Origin: JACKFB01 sp041389525
GTDB lineage: Bacteria > Myxococcota_A > UBA9042 > PHBI01 > JACKFB01
Length of the DNA stretch: 64,000 nt
Direction: 5' to 3'
Assembly (NCBI GenBank): GCA_041389525.1
Contig: JAWKRR010000025.1
Span: forward strand, 1-64,000
The first letter of the stretch is position 1; every line of letters starts with the position of its first letter. Of this stretch, positions 51,891 to 60,491 are shown in pieces. The notes under the pieces were generated by a model that made no database searches, was not told the origin of the DNA, and worked only from the letters and a program-made list of their open reading frames with translations. A program made the translations under genes and the position numbers.

Positions 51891-54288
51891 CGACGGGGAG
51901 ATCTTCGAGGTTTGCCGGGAGGATGCGGCCGATGCGCCCGTCCGCCTCGGCCCGCGCGCAGGGGATGTTCAGGCAGCGCTCCAGGGCGCGCCACATGGCG
52001 TTGAGCTCGCAGGAGACGCCGCGATCGACCGGGCCGGCGCACACATGGGGCAGGCAGCGCCCGTCGGGGCCGCACTGCTCGCCCGGGTGGCAGTCGTTGG
52101 CGTCGGCGCAGGGCAGCCGGCAGCGGCTGTCGCGGCACTGCGCGACGGGTACGACGCAGCGTCCGCCTTGGCACAGCGCGCCTGATTCGCAGTCCGCGGC
52201 GGTCGCGCAGGCGGTGCACGCGCCGCCGGGGCAGACGGCGGCGACGTCAACGCAGCTCGCGTCGTCTTGGCACGACGCGCCCTCGCGCGGCTCGCAGATC
52301 CCCGCGACGCAGAGCCGCTGTCCCGGCGCCAGCGTCAGGTCGCGGCCCGGGCAGTCCGCGTCGGTCTCGCAGCTACGCTCGCAGCGCGTGCTCGCGCAGA
52401 TGATGTCCTGCGCCTGGCAGAAGCCGGCGACGCAGGGCTGGTCGTCCGCGCACGGCGTGGCCAGGTCGCAGACGGTACAGGTCGCAGGCGTGCAAGGCGT
52501 CGGCACCCGGCAGGCGGCCGTGTTGCTGCACTGCCCGCCCAAGTCCACCGCGCAGTGACCGGGGCTGACAAGCTCGCCCGGCGTGGTCTGGGCCACGCGC
52601 AGGCAATCGGCGCCGTAGAACGCGGAGACGTCGGCCACACAGCTCTCAAACCCGACGCAGCCCTCCAGCTGCAGCGCGCCGCTCGCGGCCCGGCACTCCT
52701 CGATGCACGGGTCGCTCCGAAGCACCGTCTCGAGCACCGCGTCACGCAGCGCCACGTCGGTGTCGATCTGCGTGTTATTGACCTTCAGGACCGTGAACCC
52801 CGAGCCACCGCTGGCGATGTAGTCGTTGGTGGCCATCTCGTAGACCGCGTTCGGGTCCAGCGGCCGCCGCACGCAGCCCGTCGCGTCGGTGATCTCGGGG
52901 TCGCCGCAGTTGGTGAAGACGATGTCTTTGGCCACGGGCGGGTCGGCCGCGCAGTCCATGATGAACTCGATGCCCGACACCTGAATCTGCGTGGAGCAGC
53001 CGCGCCCGGCGCTGCGGCGCGTCGAGAAGTCCAGCAGCTCCTGCACGTCTTTGCCCGACAGGTACATCGTGGTCACGTAGTTGTTGAACGGGAAGATGTT
53101 GTAGAGCTGATCGAGGGTGATGGCGCCCGGGTTCAGGTCGGTGCGGATGCCCAGCGAGTTGGTCATCCCGAAGTCGGCGCGGGCGTACTGACGGATGGCC
53201 TCGGCGACCATGTTGCCCAGCGGCGAGTCGCCGCCGTCGAAGCCGAAGCGCCGAATGACGCGGGTCGCGTAGCCGTAGACCGACTTCAGGTCGATGGTCT
53301 GGTGCAGCTTGCGCGCGTAGGGCTCGATGAGGTCGAGCATCCCGGGGTCTTCGGGGATGTGGGAGTCGATGGGCACCACCTTGTAGTCGTGGGCGACCAC
53401 CTCGCCGTCGCGCACCACCACGTCCAGGCGCCCGACGAACTTCGCGAAGGCGCCCGAGTGGGCCAAGATCACCGGCCGCCCGGTGCGGTCCGGGATGACC
53501 TTCGGCGGCATCAGGACGATGTGCAGGTGCCCGCCCATGACGATGTCCAGGCCCTCGGTGGCGCGGATCATGTCCTCGTCCTCGCCGAGGCCGGCGTGGC
53601 TGACCGCCACGATCAGGTCGACGTGCGGGCGCAGGATGTCGACCCAGTCCTGCACCGTCTGCACGATGTCCAGCGGGACGATGTGCAGCGAGTTGCCGAT
53701 GTCGGTGATCGAGGAGAGCGACGAGAAGTTGCCGACGCCGATGATGCCGATGCGCATCCCGTCCGCGTTGATGATCTCCACGGGCTGTGCGATTTGGCCC
53801 AGCCGCTCGCCCGGCTCGAAGAGGTAGTTCGCCGCCACCAGCGGGTAGGTCGCCCAGCGGTCGAGCTGTTTCACGTAGTTCCCAAGCCCCTCGTCGAACT
53901 CGTGGTTGCCGATGACCACCGCGTCCGGCCGCAGCTGGCTCAGCGCGCGCTGCTCCGCCTCACCCAGGAACGCGTTGAAGATCGGCGCGCCCTGAAAGCA
54001 GTCGCCCGAGTCCACGTAGATCGATCGCGCCGCCCGCGCGCGCTCCCGGTCGATGACCGTCGCCATGCGCGCGATGCCGCCGAAGGGGGAATTTTCCTGC
54101 AACAGCCCGAGATCTTCGTCCCCCGCCAGCACCTCGAAGTCGTAGGGCAGCAGGCGCGAGTGGATGTCGGTCGTGTGGAGGATGGTCAGCCGCAGGTCGC
54201 GACCGGCGATGGCAGGCGCTTGGTAGCGCTCGGCACAACCCGAGAGGGCGCCGATCATGCACGCCAATAGCAGACCAGACCGCAGCAC
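51865..54288 (-). CDS. 5'-nucleotidase-family lipoprotein with Cys-rich C-terminus
   Basis: The 807-residue protein has a lipoprotein signal (lipobox LSGC, Cys18) and a calcineurin-like phosphatase domain with 'TTDIHSRL' (Asp41, His43), 'GDCFQG' and 'GNHEFD'. The 5'-nucleotidase C-terminal domain has 'NDYIASGGSGF'. A Cys-rich tail of roughly 230 residues follows, with repeated DADC- or CADxxPC-type motifs. The UshA/5'-nucleotidase family hydrolyses nucleotides or related phosphoesters outside the cell. GTG 54288 has GGGGAGG five bases upstream and is preferred to ATG 54315. First gene of the four-gene operon. Confidence 0.8.
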   Translation of the reverse strand: MLRSGLLLACMIGALSGCAERYQAPAIAGRDLRLTILHTTDIHSRLLPYDFEVLAGDEDLGLLQENSPFGGIARMATVIDRERARAARSIYVDSGDCFQGAPIFNAFLGEAEQRALSQLRPDAVVIGNHEFDEGLGNYVKQLDRWATYPLVAANYLFEPGERLGQIAQPVEIINADGMRIGIIGVGNFSSLSSITDIGNSLHIVPLDIVQTVQDWVDILRPHVDLIVAVSHAGLGEDEDMIRATEGLDIVMGGHLHIVLMPPKVIPDRTGRPVILAHSGAFAKFVGRLDVVVRDGEVVAHDYKVVPIDSHIPEDPGMLDLIEPYARKLHQTIDLKSVYGYATRVIRRFGFDGGDSPLGNMVAEAIRQYARADFGMTNSLGIRTDLNPGAITLDQLYNIFPFNNYVTTMYLSGKDVQELLDFSTRRSAGRGCSTQIQVSGIEFIMDCAADPPVAKDIVFTNCGDPEITDATGCVRRPLDPNAVYEMATNDYIASGGSGFTVLKVNNTQIDTDVALRDAVLETVLRSDPCIEECRAASGALQLEGCVGFESCVADVSAFYGADCLRVAQTTPGELVSPGHCAVDLGGQCSNTAACRVPTPCTPATCTVCDLATPCADDQPCVAGFCQAQDIICASTRCERSCETDADCPGRDLTLAPGQRLCVAGICEPREGASCQDDASCVDVAAVCPGGACTACATAADCESGALCQGGRCVVPVAQCRDSRCRLPCADANDCHPGEQCGPDGRCLPHVCAGPVDRGVSCELNAMWRALERCLNIPCARAEADGRIGRILPANLEDLPVDGNPDDDL

Positions 54289-54441
54289 AGCTTCCTCCCC
54301 GGCGGAGCGCGGCATCTAGCACACGGCTTGACCGCGCCACAAGCCAGCGCTGGCCGCGGCGGGGCGGGCTCAGGGTTCATTGCCCCGAACCGCTGACCTC
54401 GCGCTCGGATTGACCGCGCGACAGTGATACCGTCCGCCGCC

Positions 54442-55968
54442 ATGAAAAGCTCCCTACTCGCCGTCCTCCTCGTAAGTCTCGCCGCGGGGCCCACCTTCGC
54501 TTACAGCGTGGGCGTCTCCAACGGCGTCCCCGTGCGCTGGAAGGCCTCGACGGTGCCCTTCAAGGTCCAGGCCATCGGCTCCGACGACCTGACGCCGGTG
54601 AAGACCGATATCGCCATCAACGCGGCCATCGCGACCTGGAACTCGCTGGGGTGCTCGAACCTCGTGATCGAGCGAACCGGCGACGCGCCCAACCCCAAGA
54701 CGAACCTGCTGGCCGGCGCCGCGCCGAACGGGATCAACGACATCCACTGGCTCGAGGACGCGACCTGGAGCTACGGCAAGTGGGTCCTGGGCGTCACGGC
54801 CCCGGTGACCGCGGGCGGCGCGTTCATCGCCGAGGCCGACATCGCGTTCAATGGTTACAAGCAGAAGTGGTCGATCAACGGCGACGGGCGCATCGACGTC
54901 GAGTCCGTGGCGCTGCACGAGATCGGCCACGCCTTCGGGCTGAACCACAACCTCGGGCCCTACGACGAGAGCGACCTGCCCACGATGCACCCCAGCGTGT
55001 TGCCGAATCTGGCCAGCCGCTCCCTGTCCCCGGACGACGTCAACGCGACCTGCTTTCTCTACCCGGCCACGCCCTACGTCTGCGGCGGCGACGGCGACTG
55101 CCCCATGATCCTCGGCCACACCGCCAGCGGCGACGAGTACTACGCGGGCCGCCTGGGGTGCGACGCGGGGACCGGCACCTGCTCGGACACCGAGTATTTC
55201 CCTGCAGGGATCGCCCAGATCGGCGAGATCTGTGAGTACGACTCGAGCTGCGTCGAGGGGCTGCGCTGCCAGCCCTGGCAGAACACCGCGGTCTGCTCGA
55301 CCTTCTGCTTGGTCGAGGACCCGGGCTGCCCCGCTGACTTCACCTGCACGCCCTTCAGCAGCGTGCCGCAGTACGGCGCCTGCCTGCCGACCGACGGCAT
55401 CCCGAAGGAGCCAGGCCAGGGGCCCGGGGGATGCGTGTCGACCGCGGTCTGTCTGGGCGGGAAGCTCTGCTTGCCGACCCCGACGGGCGAGAAGAAGGTG
55501 TGCACCGAGCTTTGCGACGCGACCGTCGACGGGGCTTGCGGCGCGGGGCGCGGCTGCTGGAGCTACGGGGCGAAGAACGGCGGCTGCTTTGAGCTGGCGC
55601 TCTTCCCACCGCCGGTGCCGGACCCGGGGCCGGAGCCGGTCGCCGACATCGCGCCTGAGCTGGCGCCCGAGCCGGTCCCCGACTCCGCGCCCGACGCCGG
55701 CCCCGTGCCCGACACGTCGGTGAGCGAGGTCGCGCCTGACGGTTCGGGACCTGCGCCCGACCAGTCCGCGCCGGAGACCACGGGCCCGGGTGACGCATCG
55801 GTCGCCGAACTGAGCACCCCGGACAGCGCCCAGCCGGGTGGCGGCAGCGCCTCGAGCGGTTGCGGCGCCACCCCCGAGGGTGCCGGCTGGAGCTGGGCGC
55901 TCGGATTGCTGCTGGGATTCGCGCTGCTGAAGCGGCGTCGGCGCGCGCCGATGGTGGCGTGGGGCTGA
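54442..55968 (+). CDS. Secreted matrixin-like metalloprotease with MYXO-CTERM-like tail
   Basis: The 508-residue protein has a signal peptide (1-20) and a matrixin-like catalytic domain with HEIGHAFGLNH (residues 159-169), the HExxHxxGxxH zinc motif. Cys-rich EGF-like inserts lie at about 205-380. A Pro/Asp/Glu linker and a tail of Gly-Cys, hydrophobic segment and Arg cluster ('SSGCGATP...LLGFALLKRRRR') end the protein. The tail matches the layout of MYXO-CTERM sorting signals. The calcium and Met-turn sites of matrixins are not all evident. ATG 54442 precedes the signal peptide. It is coupled to the next gene. Confidence 0.8.
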   Translation: MKSSLLAVLLVSLAAGPTFAYSVGVSNGVPVRWKASTVPFKVQAIGSDDLTPVKTDIAINAAIATWNSLGCSNLVIERTGDAPNPKTNLLAGAAPNGINDIHWLEDATWSYGKWVLGVTAPVTAGGAFIAEADIAFNGYKQKWSINGDGRIDVESVALHEIGHAFGLNHNLGPYDESDLPTMHPSVLPNLASRSLSPDDVNATCFLYPATPYVCGGDGDCPMILGHTASGDEYYAGRLGCDAGTGTCSDTEYFPAGIAQIGEICEYDSSCVEGLRCQPWQNTAVCSTFCLVEDPGCPADFTCTPFSSVPQYGACLPTDGIPKEPGQGPGGCVSTAVCLGGKLCLPTPTGEKKVCTELCDATVDGACGAGRGCWSYGAKNGGCFELALFPPPVPDPGPEPVADIAPELAPEPVPDSAPDAGPVPDTSVSEVAPDGSGPAPDQSAPETTGPGDASVAELSTPDSAQPGGGSASSGCGATPEGAGWSWALGLLLGFALLKRRRRAPMVAWG

Positions 55969-56984
55969 CACCGGCCGAGGCGGACGCGCTCATCCGGTAT
56001 CGACCTGGGGGCAACGACGGCCACGTCGAGAGCCTCTTCCTCGAGCTGGATCTCGGCCAGGGGCGCGGGTTGTGGCTCAGGTACACGCTGTGGGCGCCGA
56101 CCATCAGCGGTCGGGAGGCGCAGGCGGCGGTCTGGGCGGTGGCGTTCGGGGTCGGCGAGGGCGGCGAGCACGTCGCGCTGCGCGAGACCACGCCGACGTC
56201 GCGGGCGCGGTTTGAGACGGAGTCGCTGTACCTGCGGGTCGGCGAGTGCGAGCTGCGCCAGGGCCGCGCGACCGGGACGATCCGCGACGAGGGCGGCGGC
56301 CCCGACATCGCGTGGGACCTGAGCTTCCCCTGCGAACACGAGGGGTTTCGCCATCTGCCCGCCGAGTGGATGTACGGCGCCGGCTGGCCGAGCGCCAAGG
56401 CCGCGACGCCGCAGATCGACGCGCGATTCTCCGGCACGGTGCGGGTGGGCGAGACCACGCTGAGCGTGCGCGACGCCCCCGGATTGCTCGGCCACAACTG
56501 GGGGAAACAGCACCCGCAGCGGTGGCAGTGGCTTCACTGCAACGCGTTTGAGGGCGCTCCCGGCGTGGCGCTCGAGGTGCTCAGCGCGAAGACGGGCGGT
56601 GGACGATGGGCCGGTCCGGCGCTGAGCGTGCTGCACCTGCGTCTGCCGGGCGAGCGCATCACCGTCGGGCCTGTACGCGGGCTGTGGGCGACGCGGGTCA
56701 CGAGCGACGGGCTGGCCTGCCACTTCAGCGCGCGCACCGGAGATCGGCGCGTGGAGGGCGAGTTCAGCGCGGCACCTCAGCGCTTTGTGGGCGTGGACTA
56801 CACCGATCCGAGCGGGCGGATCGCGCACTGCGTCCACACGAAGATCGCCGACGGCGTCTTGCGGGTCTACGCTCGCGAAGACGGCGCGTGGCGTGAGACC
56901 CTCTCGCTGGTGGCCCAAGGCTGCGCGGCGCTCGAGCACGGGACCCGCGGCGACACCCACGGCGTAAGGATACGCATCCGATGA
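55959..56984 (+). CDS. CrtC/AttH-like lipocalin-fold protein
   Basis: The 341-residue protein shows strand-rich halves with 'HNWGKQHPQRWQWLHCNAFEG' near the middle, resembling the CrtC (hydroxyneurosporene synthase) or AttH-like lipocalin group, which binds and modifies isoprenoid or aromatic substrates. The assignment is tentative. The GTG start at 55959 overlaps the protease gene end, and its ATGA overlap with the cysteine desulfurase continues the coupled chain. No signal peptide is seen, so it should act in the cytoplasm. Confidence 0.5.
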   Translation: MGLTPAEADALIRYRPGGNDGHVESLFLELDLGQGRGLWLRYTLWAPTISGREAQAAVWAVAFGVGEGGEHVALRETTPTSRARFETESLYLRVGECELRQGRATGTIRDEGGGPDIAWDLSFPCEHEGFRHLPAEWMYGAGWPSAKAATPQIDARFSGTVRVGETTLSVRDAPGLLGHNWGKQHPQRWQWLHCNAFEGAPGVALEVLSAKTGGGRWAGPALSVLHLRLPGERITVGPVRGLWATRVTSDGLACHFSARTGDRRVEGEFSAAPQRFVGVDYTDPSGRIAHCVHTKIADGVLRVYAREDGAWRETLSLVAQGCAALEHGTRGDTHGVRIRIR

Positions 56985-58099
56985 CCGAACGCGTCTACCT
57001 CGACCACAACGCGACAACCCCTGTGCTGCCCGAGGCGCGCGAGGCCGTCATCGACGCGCTGGACCGCGGCTACGGCAACCCGTCCAGCGCGCACGGGGCC
57101 GGCCGGGACGCGCGCGCCATCGTCGAGGCCGCGCGCCAGGCGGTGGCCGACGCGATGGACGTCAAGCCGGCGCAGGTGACCTTCACCTCAGGCGCGACCG
57201 AGGGGATCAACCACGTCGTTGAGATCGCGGGGCCAGGCCGCGTGATCGCGAGCGCGGTCGAGCACCCGGCGGTCTACGCGGCGGTCGAGGCGAGGCCCGG
57301 TCGCGAGCTGATCCGCTGCCCGGTCGACCGGGACGGCCTCTGCGAGCCCGGAGATATCCTGGACCTCGTGGACGCCGGCGACTTGCCAGCCCTCGTCGCG
57401 CTGATCGCCGCCCAGAATGAGACCGGCGTGATTCAGCCGGTGGGCGAGCTGGTGCCCTTCTTGCGGGCCCGCGGCGTCCCCTTCCTGGTGGACGCGGTGC
57501 AGCTCGCGGGCAAGCTGCCTGTGACCTTTCAGCCTGACTACACGGTCATCACCGCGCACAAGGTCGGCGGCCCCAAGGGCGTGGGCGCGATCATCAGCCG
57601 CGAAGATCTCGAGCTGGCGCCGATGATCTTCGGTGGCGGCCAGGAGTCCGGGCGCCGGGGCGGGACCGAGGGCGTGCCGGCCATCGCCGGGTTCGGCGCG
57701 GCCATGGCGGTCGTCGCCGAGACGCGCATCGCGCAGGCCTACCGCCTCTCGCGGCTGCGCGAGGGCCTGCAGCAGGCTTTTCTCGAGTGTTTCCCTGGCT
57801 CTGAGGTGGTGGGTCGTGGCGCGCCGCGCCTGCCGAACACCCTGGCGTTGATGCTGCCCGCCGGGATCTCGGGCGCAGCCCTCGTGGCGGCCCTGGACGT
57901 CGACGGCATCTGCATCAGCGCCGGCAGCGCGTGCCACGCGGGCACCCCGACCCCCTCGTCGACCCTGCTCGCGATGGGCTATTCGCCCGAAGAGGCCGTG
58001 CGCGTCGTCCGCATCACGGTCGGCCCGCCGAACACCACCGACGAGGTGATGCGGGTCTTCTCGCTGCTGCCCGGCGTCGCGAAGCGCATGGCCGCATGA
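56981..58099 (+). CDS. Cysteine desulfurase (NifS/IscS-like)
   Basis: The 372-residue protein has the PLP lysine Lys194 in 'VITAHKVGGPKG', the N-terminal 'YLDHNATTPVLPEA' and the catalytic cysteine Cys318 in 'SAGSACHAG'. It releases sulfur from cysteine for iron-sulfur clusters or thiolated cofactors. No iscU or iscA is nearby. The gene overlaps lipB by ATGA; since LipA needs iron-sulfur clusters and sulfur for lipoate, the pairing suggests a sulfur supply for lipoic acid, though lipA itself is not seen. Confidence 0.93.
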   Translation: MTERVYLDHNATTPVLPEAREAVIDALDRGYGNPSSAHGAGRDARAIVEAARQAVADAMDVKPAQVTFTSGATEGINHVVEIAGPGRVIASAVEHPAVYAAVEARPGRELIRCPVDRDGLCEPGDILDLVDAGDLPALVALIAAQNETGVIQPVGELVPFLRARGVPFLVDAVQLAGKLPVTFQPDYTVITAHKVGGPKGVGAIISREDLELAPMIFGGGQESGRRGGTEGVPAIAGFGAAMAVVAETRIAQAYRLSRLREGLQQAFLECFPGSEVVGRGAPRLPNTLALMLPAGISGAALVAALDVDGICISAGSACHAGTPTPSSTLLAMGYSPEEAVRVVRITVGPPNTTDEVMRVFSLLPGVAKRMAA

Positions 58100-58722
58100 T
58101 CGTCCGGCTCGCGGGCGTGCTCTCCTACGCCGCCGGGCTTGAGCAGCAGCACCGAGCCCGCGAGCGCGTGCTGGCGGGCGGTCCCGACGAGCTCTTGCTG
58201 TTGGAGCACCAGCCCGTGGTGACCCTGGGCCGCCGCGGGGGTGTGGTAGACAGCGCGCGCTTGGCCGAGCTAGGCATCCCGACCGTCCAGACCGACCGGG
58301 GCGGGCTCGCGACCTGGCACGGCCCAGGGCAGCTCACCGGCTACCCGATCGTCGATTTGCGCAGGCGCCGCCTGGCTGTGGGTGACTTCGTGGCCACCCT
58401 GGGCCGCCTGCTCGAGGCCCTGAGCGCCGAGTTTGGCGTGGACGCCCGCTGGGAGCGCGAGCGCCCCGGCGTGTACGTCGGCGCGAAGAAGCTCGGCTCC
58501 ATCGGCCTGCACGTTCACCGCGGCGTGACCACCCACGGCTTCGCCCTCAACGTGGACTGCGACCTCGCCGGGTTCGCCGCGATCTCGCCCTGCGGCGCCA
58601 CCGACCTCGCGATGACGACGCTCGCCCGCGAGGCCGACCGACCGCCGACCCTCGCCCAGGTCCGAGACGCCGCGGCCAGCCAGTTCACGCGCCCGTGGCC
58701 AGTCGTGACCACGGGCGCATGA
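58096..58722 (+). CDS. lipB: Octanoyltransferase LipB
   Basis: The 208-residue protein has the LipB motifs 'DRGGLATWHGPGQLTGYPIVDL', the catalytic lysine Lys132 in 'GAKKLGSIG' and the acyl-carrying cysteine Cys166 in 'ISPCGATDLAMTTL'. It moves octanoyl groups from acyl carrier protein to lipoyl domains of dehydrogenases. The ATG overlaps the cysteine desulfurase stop. It is the last gene of the chain and converges on argG. Confidence 0.96.
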   Translation: MIVRLAGVLSYAAGLEQQHRARERVLAGGPDELLLLEHQPVVTLGRRGGVVDSARLAELGIPTVQTDRGGLATWHGPGQLTGYPIVDLRRRRLAVGDFVATLGRLLEALSAEFGVDARWERERPGVYVGAKKLGSIGLHVHRGVTTHGFALNVDCDLAGFAAISPCGATDLAMTTLAREADRPPTLAQVRDAAASQFTRPWPVVTTGA

Positions 58723-58729
58723 CGGCCGG

Positions 58730-59947
58730 CTAGTCGAGGCCCGCGTCCTTGAGCGCGCGCAGCCGCAGCCGCAGCGCGTTGATGCGGATGAAGCCCTCGG
58801 CGTCCTTCTGGTCGTACACGGTGTCCTTCTCGAAGGTCGCGAAGGAGAACGAGTACAGCGAGTTCGGGCTCTTGCGGCCGGTGGTGACGACGTTGCCCTT
58901 GAAGAGGCGGAGCCGCGCCGTGCCGGTCACCGAGACCTGGGTCTCGCGCACGATCTTCCGCATCAGCTCGCACTCGGGCGAGTACCAGTACCCGCGGTAG
59001 ATCATCGCCGAGTACTGCGGCATCAGGCCGTCGCGCATCAGCATGACCTCGCGGTCCAGCGTCAGCGACTCGATGGCGCGGTGGGCGGCGTGCAGCAGCG
59101 TGACGCCGGGGGTCTCGTAGACGCCGCGGCTCTTGATGCCGACGTAGCGGTTCTCGACCAGGTCGACGCGGCCGACGCCGTGGCGCCCGCCGATGGCGTT
59201 GAGCTTGCGGACCAGCGCCGCCGGCCCGAGGGTCTCGCCGTTGACCGCGACGGGGATGCCCTGCTCGAAGTCGATGAGGACCGTCTCGGGGTCGTCGGGG
59301 GTCTTCTCGACCGGGCGGGTCAGCAGGTAGGTCTCCGGCGGCGGCTCCGACCACGGATCCTCGAGGATCCCGCCCTCGAAGCTGACGTGCATCAGGTTCC
59401 GGTCGATGGAGTAGGGCTTCTCCAGCGTCGAGGTGATGGGGATGTTGCGCTCGCGGCAGTAGGCGATGAGGTCGCTGCGGCCGGTGAACTCCCAGAAGCG
59501 CCAGGGGGCGATGACGCGGATGTGCGGATTGACCGAGTAGCTGGCCAGCTCGAAGCGGATCTGGTCGTTGCCCTTGCCGGTCGCGCCGTGAACCACCGCG
59601 TCGGCGCCGTGCTCCATGGCGACCTCGGCGAGGCGACGGCCGATGAGCGGGCGCGCGAGCGAGGTGCCCATGAGGTAGGTGCCCTCGTAGACCGCGTTGG
59701 CCTGGACGGCCGGGAACACGAAATCGCGAGCAAATTCCTCGGTGATATCCTCGATCACGGCCGCCGTGGCGCCGCCGGCCAGGGCCTTGGCCTCGAGGCC
59801 GTCGAGCTCCTCCTCCTGGCCCACGTCCGCGGTGTAGCAGACCACCTCGCAGCCGTAGGTTTCCTTGAGCCAGGTGAGCATGACCGAGGTGTCGAGCCCG
59901 CCGGAGTACGCCAGCACGACCTTCTTAATGGAGACGGGTTGTTTCAC
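58730..59947 (-). CDS. argG: Argininosuccinate synthase
   Basis: The 405-residue protein has the ATP-binding 'VVLAYSGGLDTSVMLTWL' N-terminus and the substrate motif 'GATGKGNDQIRFE', typical of ArgG. It joins citrulline and aspartate with ATP. It is the second gene of the argR-argG operon, with an ATGA overlap with argR. Control would come from ArgR boxes upstream of argR. Confidence 0.97.
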   Translation of the reverse strand: MKQPVSIKKVVLAYSGGLDTSVMLTWLKETYGCEVVCYTADVGQEEELDGLEAKALAGGATAAVIEDITEEFARDFVFPAVQANAVYEGTYLMGTSLARPLIGRRLAEVAMEHGADAVVHGATGKGNDQIRFELASYSVNPHIRVIAPWRFWEFTGRSDLIAYCRERNIPITSTLEKPYSIDRNLMHVSFEGGILEDPWSEPPPETYLLTRPVEKTPDDPETVLIDFEQGIPVAVNGETLGPAALVRKLNAIGGRHGVGRVDLVENRYVGIKSRGVYETPGVTLLHAAHRAIESLTLDREVMLMRDGLMPQYSAMIYRGYWYSPECELMRKIVRETQVSVTGTARLRLFKGNVVTTGRKSPNSLYSFSFATFEKDTVYDQKDAEGFIRINALRLRLRALKDAGLD

Positions 59948-60405
59948 GAGCTTGCCTGTCCTTTTTCGATGAGTGACCAGATGGCAGCCACGGTGGCGCC
60001 GGGGTCGTGGGTTTCGGCGACGATGCCCAACACGGTGTCGTCGCCTGCGATGGTGCCGATGAGCCCGGCGACTCGGAGCTGGTCGAGAGCGAGGCCCACG
60101 GGTTGGGCGCCGCCGGTCCTGGTGCGAATCACCAGGAGATTTCTGGAGGCCACGACGTCGCGGAGGAAGGCGCGCAGGTTCGCGACGGCCACCTCGGTGT
60201 CGGGCGTCGTGCGGGCACGACCGTAGCGCGAACCACCAGCCGGCTGCGGCTGCTTGACGACGCCGAGCGCGCGGAGATCGCGGGAGAGCGTGGCCTGGTT
60301 CACGTCGAAACCCTCGGCGCTGAGGAGGTGCTGGAGCTGCTCCTGGCTCTCGACTTCGTGGGTCTCGACGAGGCGCAGGATGATTTGGCGGCGGCGGATC
60401 TTCAA
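59944..60405 (-). CDS. argR: Arginine repressor ArgR
   Basis: The 153-residue protein has the N-terminal winged helix ('VESQEQLQHLL...VNQATLSRDLRALGV') and the C-terminal arginine-binding part with 'GTIAGDDTVLGIV', as in ArgR/AhrC. With arginine bound, it represses arginine genes. The TTG at 60405 ('KIRRRQIILRLVETHE') is chosen because it gives the normal ArgR length and places the operator just upstream. The longer ATG at 60450 would put the operator inside the coding region. No ribosome-binding site is visible. The gene overlaps argG and probably controls itself and the argC operon. Confidence 0.93.
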   Translation of the reverse strand: MKIRRRQIILRLVETHEVESQEQLQHLLSAEGFDVNQATLSRDLRALGVVKQPQPAGGSRYGRARTTPDTEVAVANLRAFLRDVVASRNLLVIRTRTGGAQPVGLALDQLRVAGLIGTIAGDDTVLGIVAETHDPGATVAAIWSLIEKGQASS

Positions 60406-60408
60406 GGC

Positions 60409-60444
60409 GGCAAGAATATGCAGGTTTCGCGCATAAACATGCAA
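60409..60444 (-). promoter_or_regulatory. argR promoter with paired ArgR boxes
   Basis: On the minus strand, TTGCAT (60444-60439), an 18-base spacer and CATATT (60420-60415) form the promoter, with a start near 60408 just before the TTG codon. A strong box (CGCATAAACATGCA, 60430-60443) overlaps the -35 and a weak one (60409-60422) the -10. Their centres are 21 bases apart, close to the 20 seen at argC. Autoregulation is implied. Confidence 0.6.
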
Positions 60445-60491
60445 GTGCATTCGACCATCGCGGCCCTAGAGCCCGGCCCCGAGGCGCGCGG

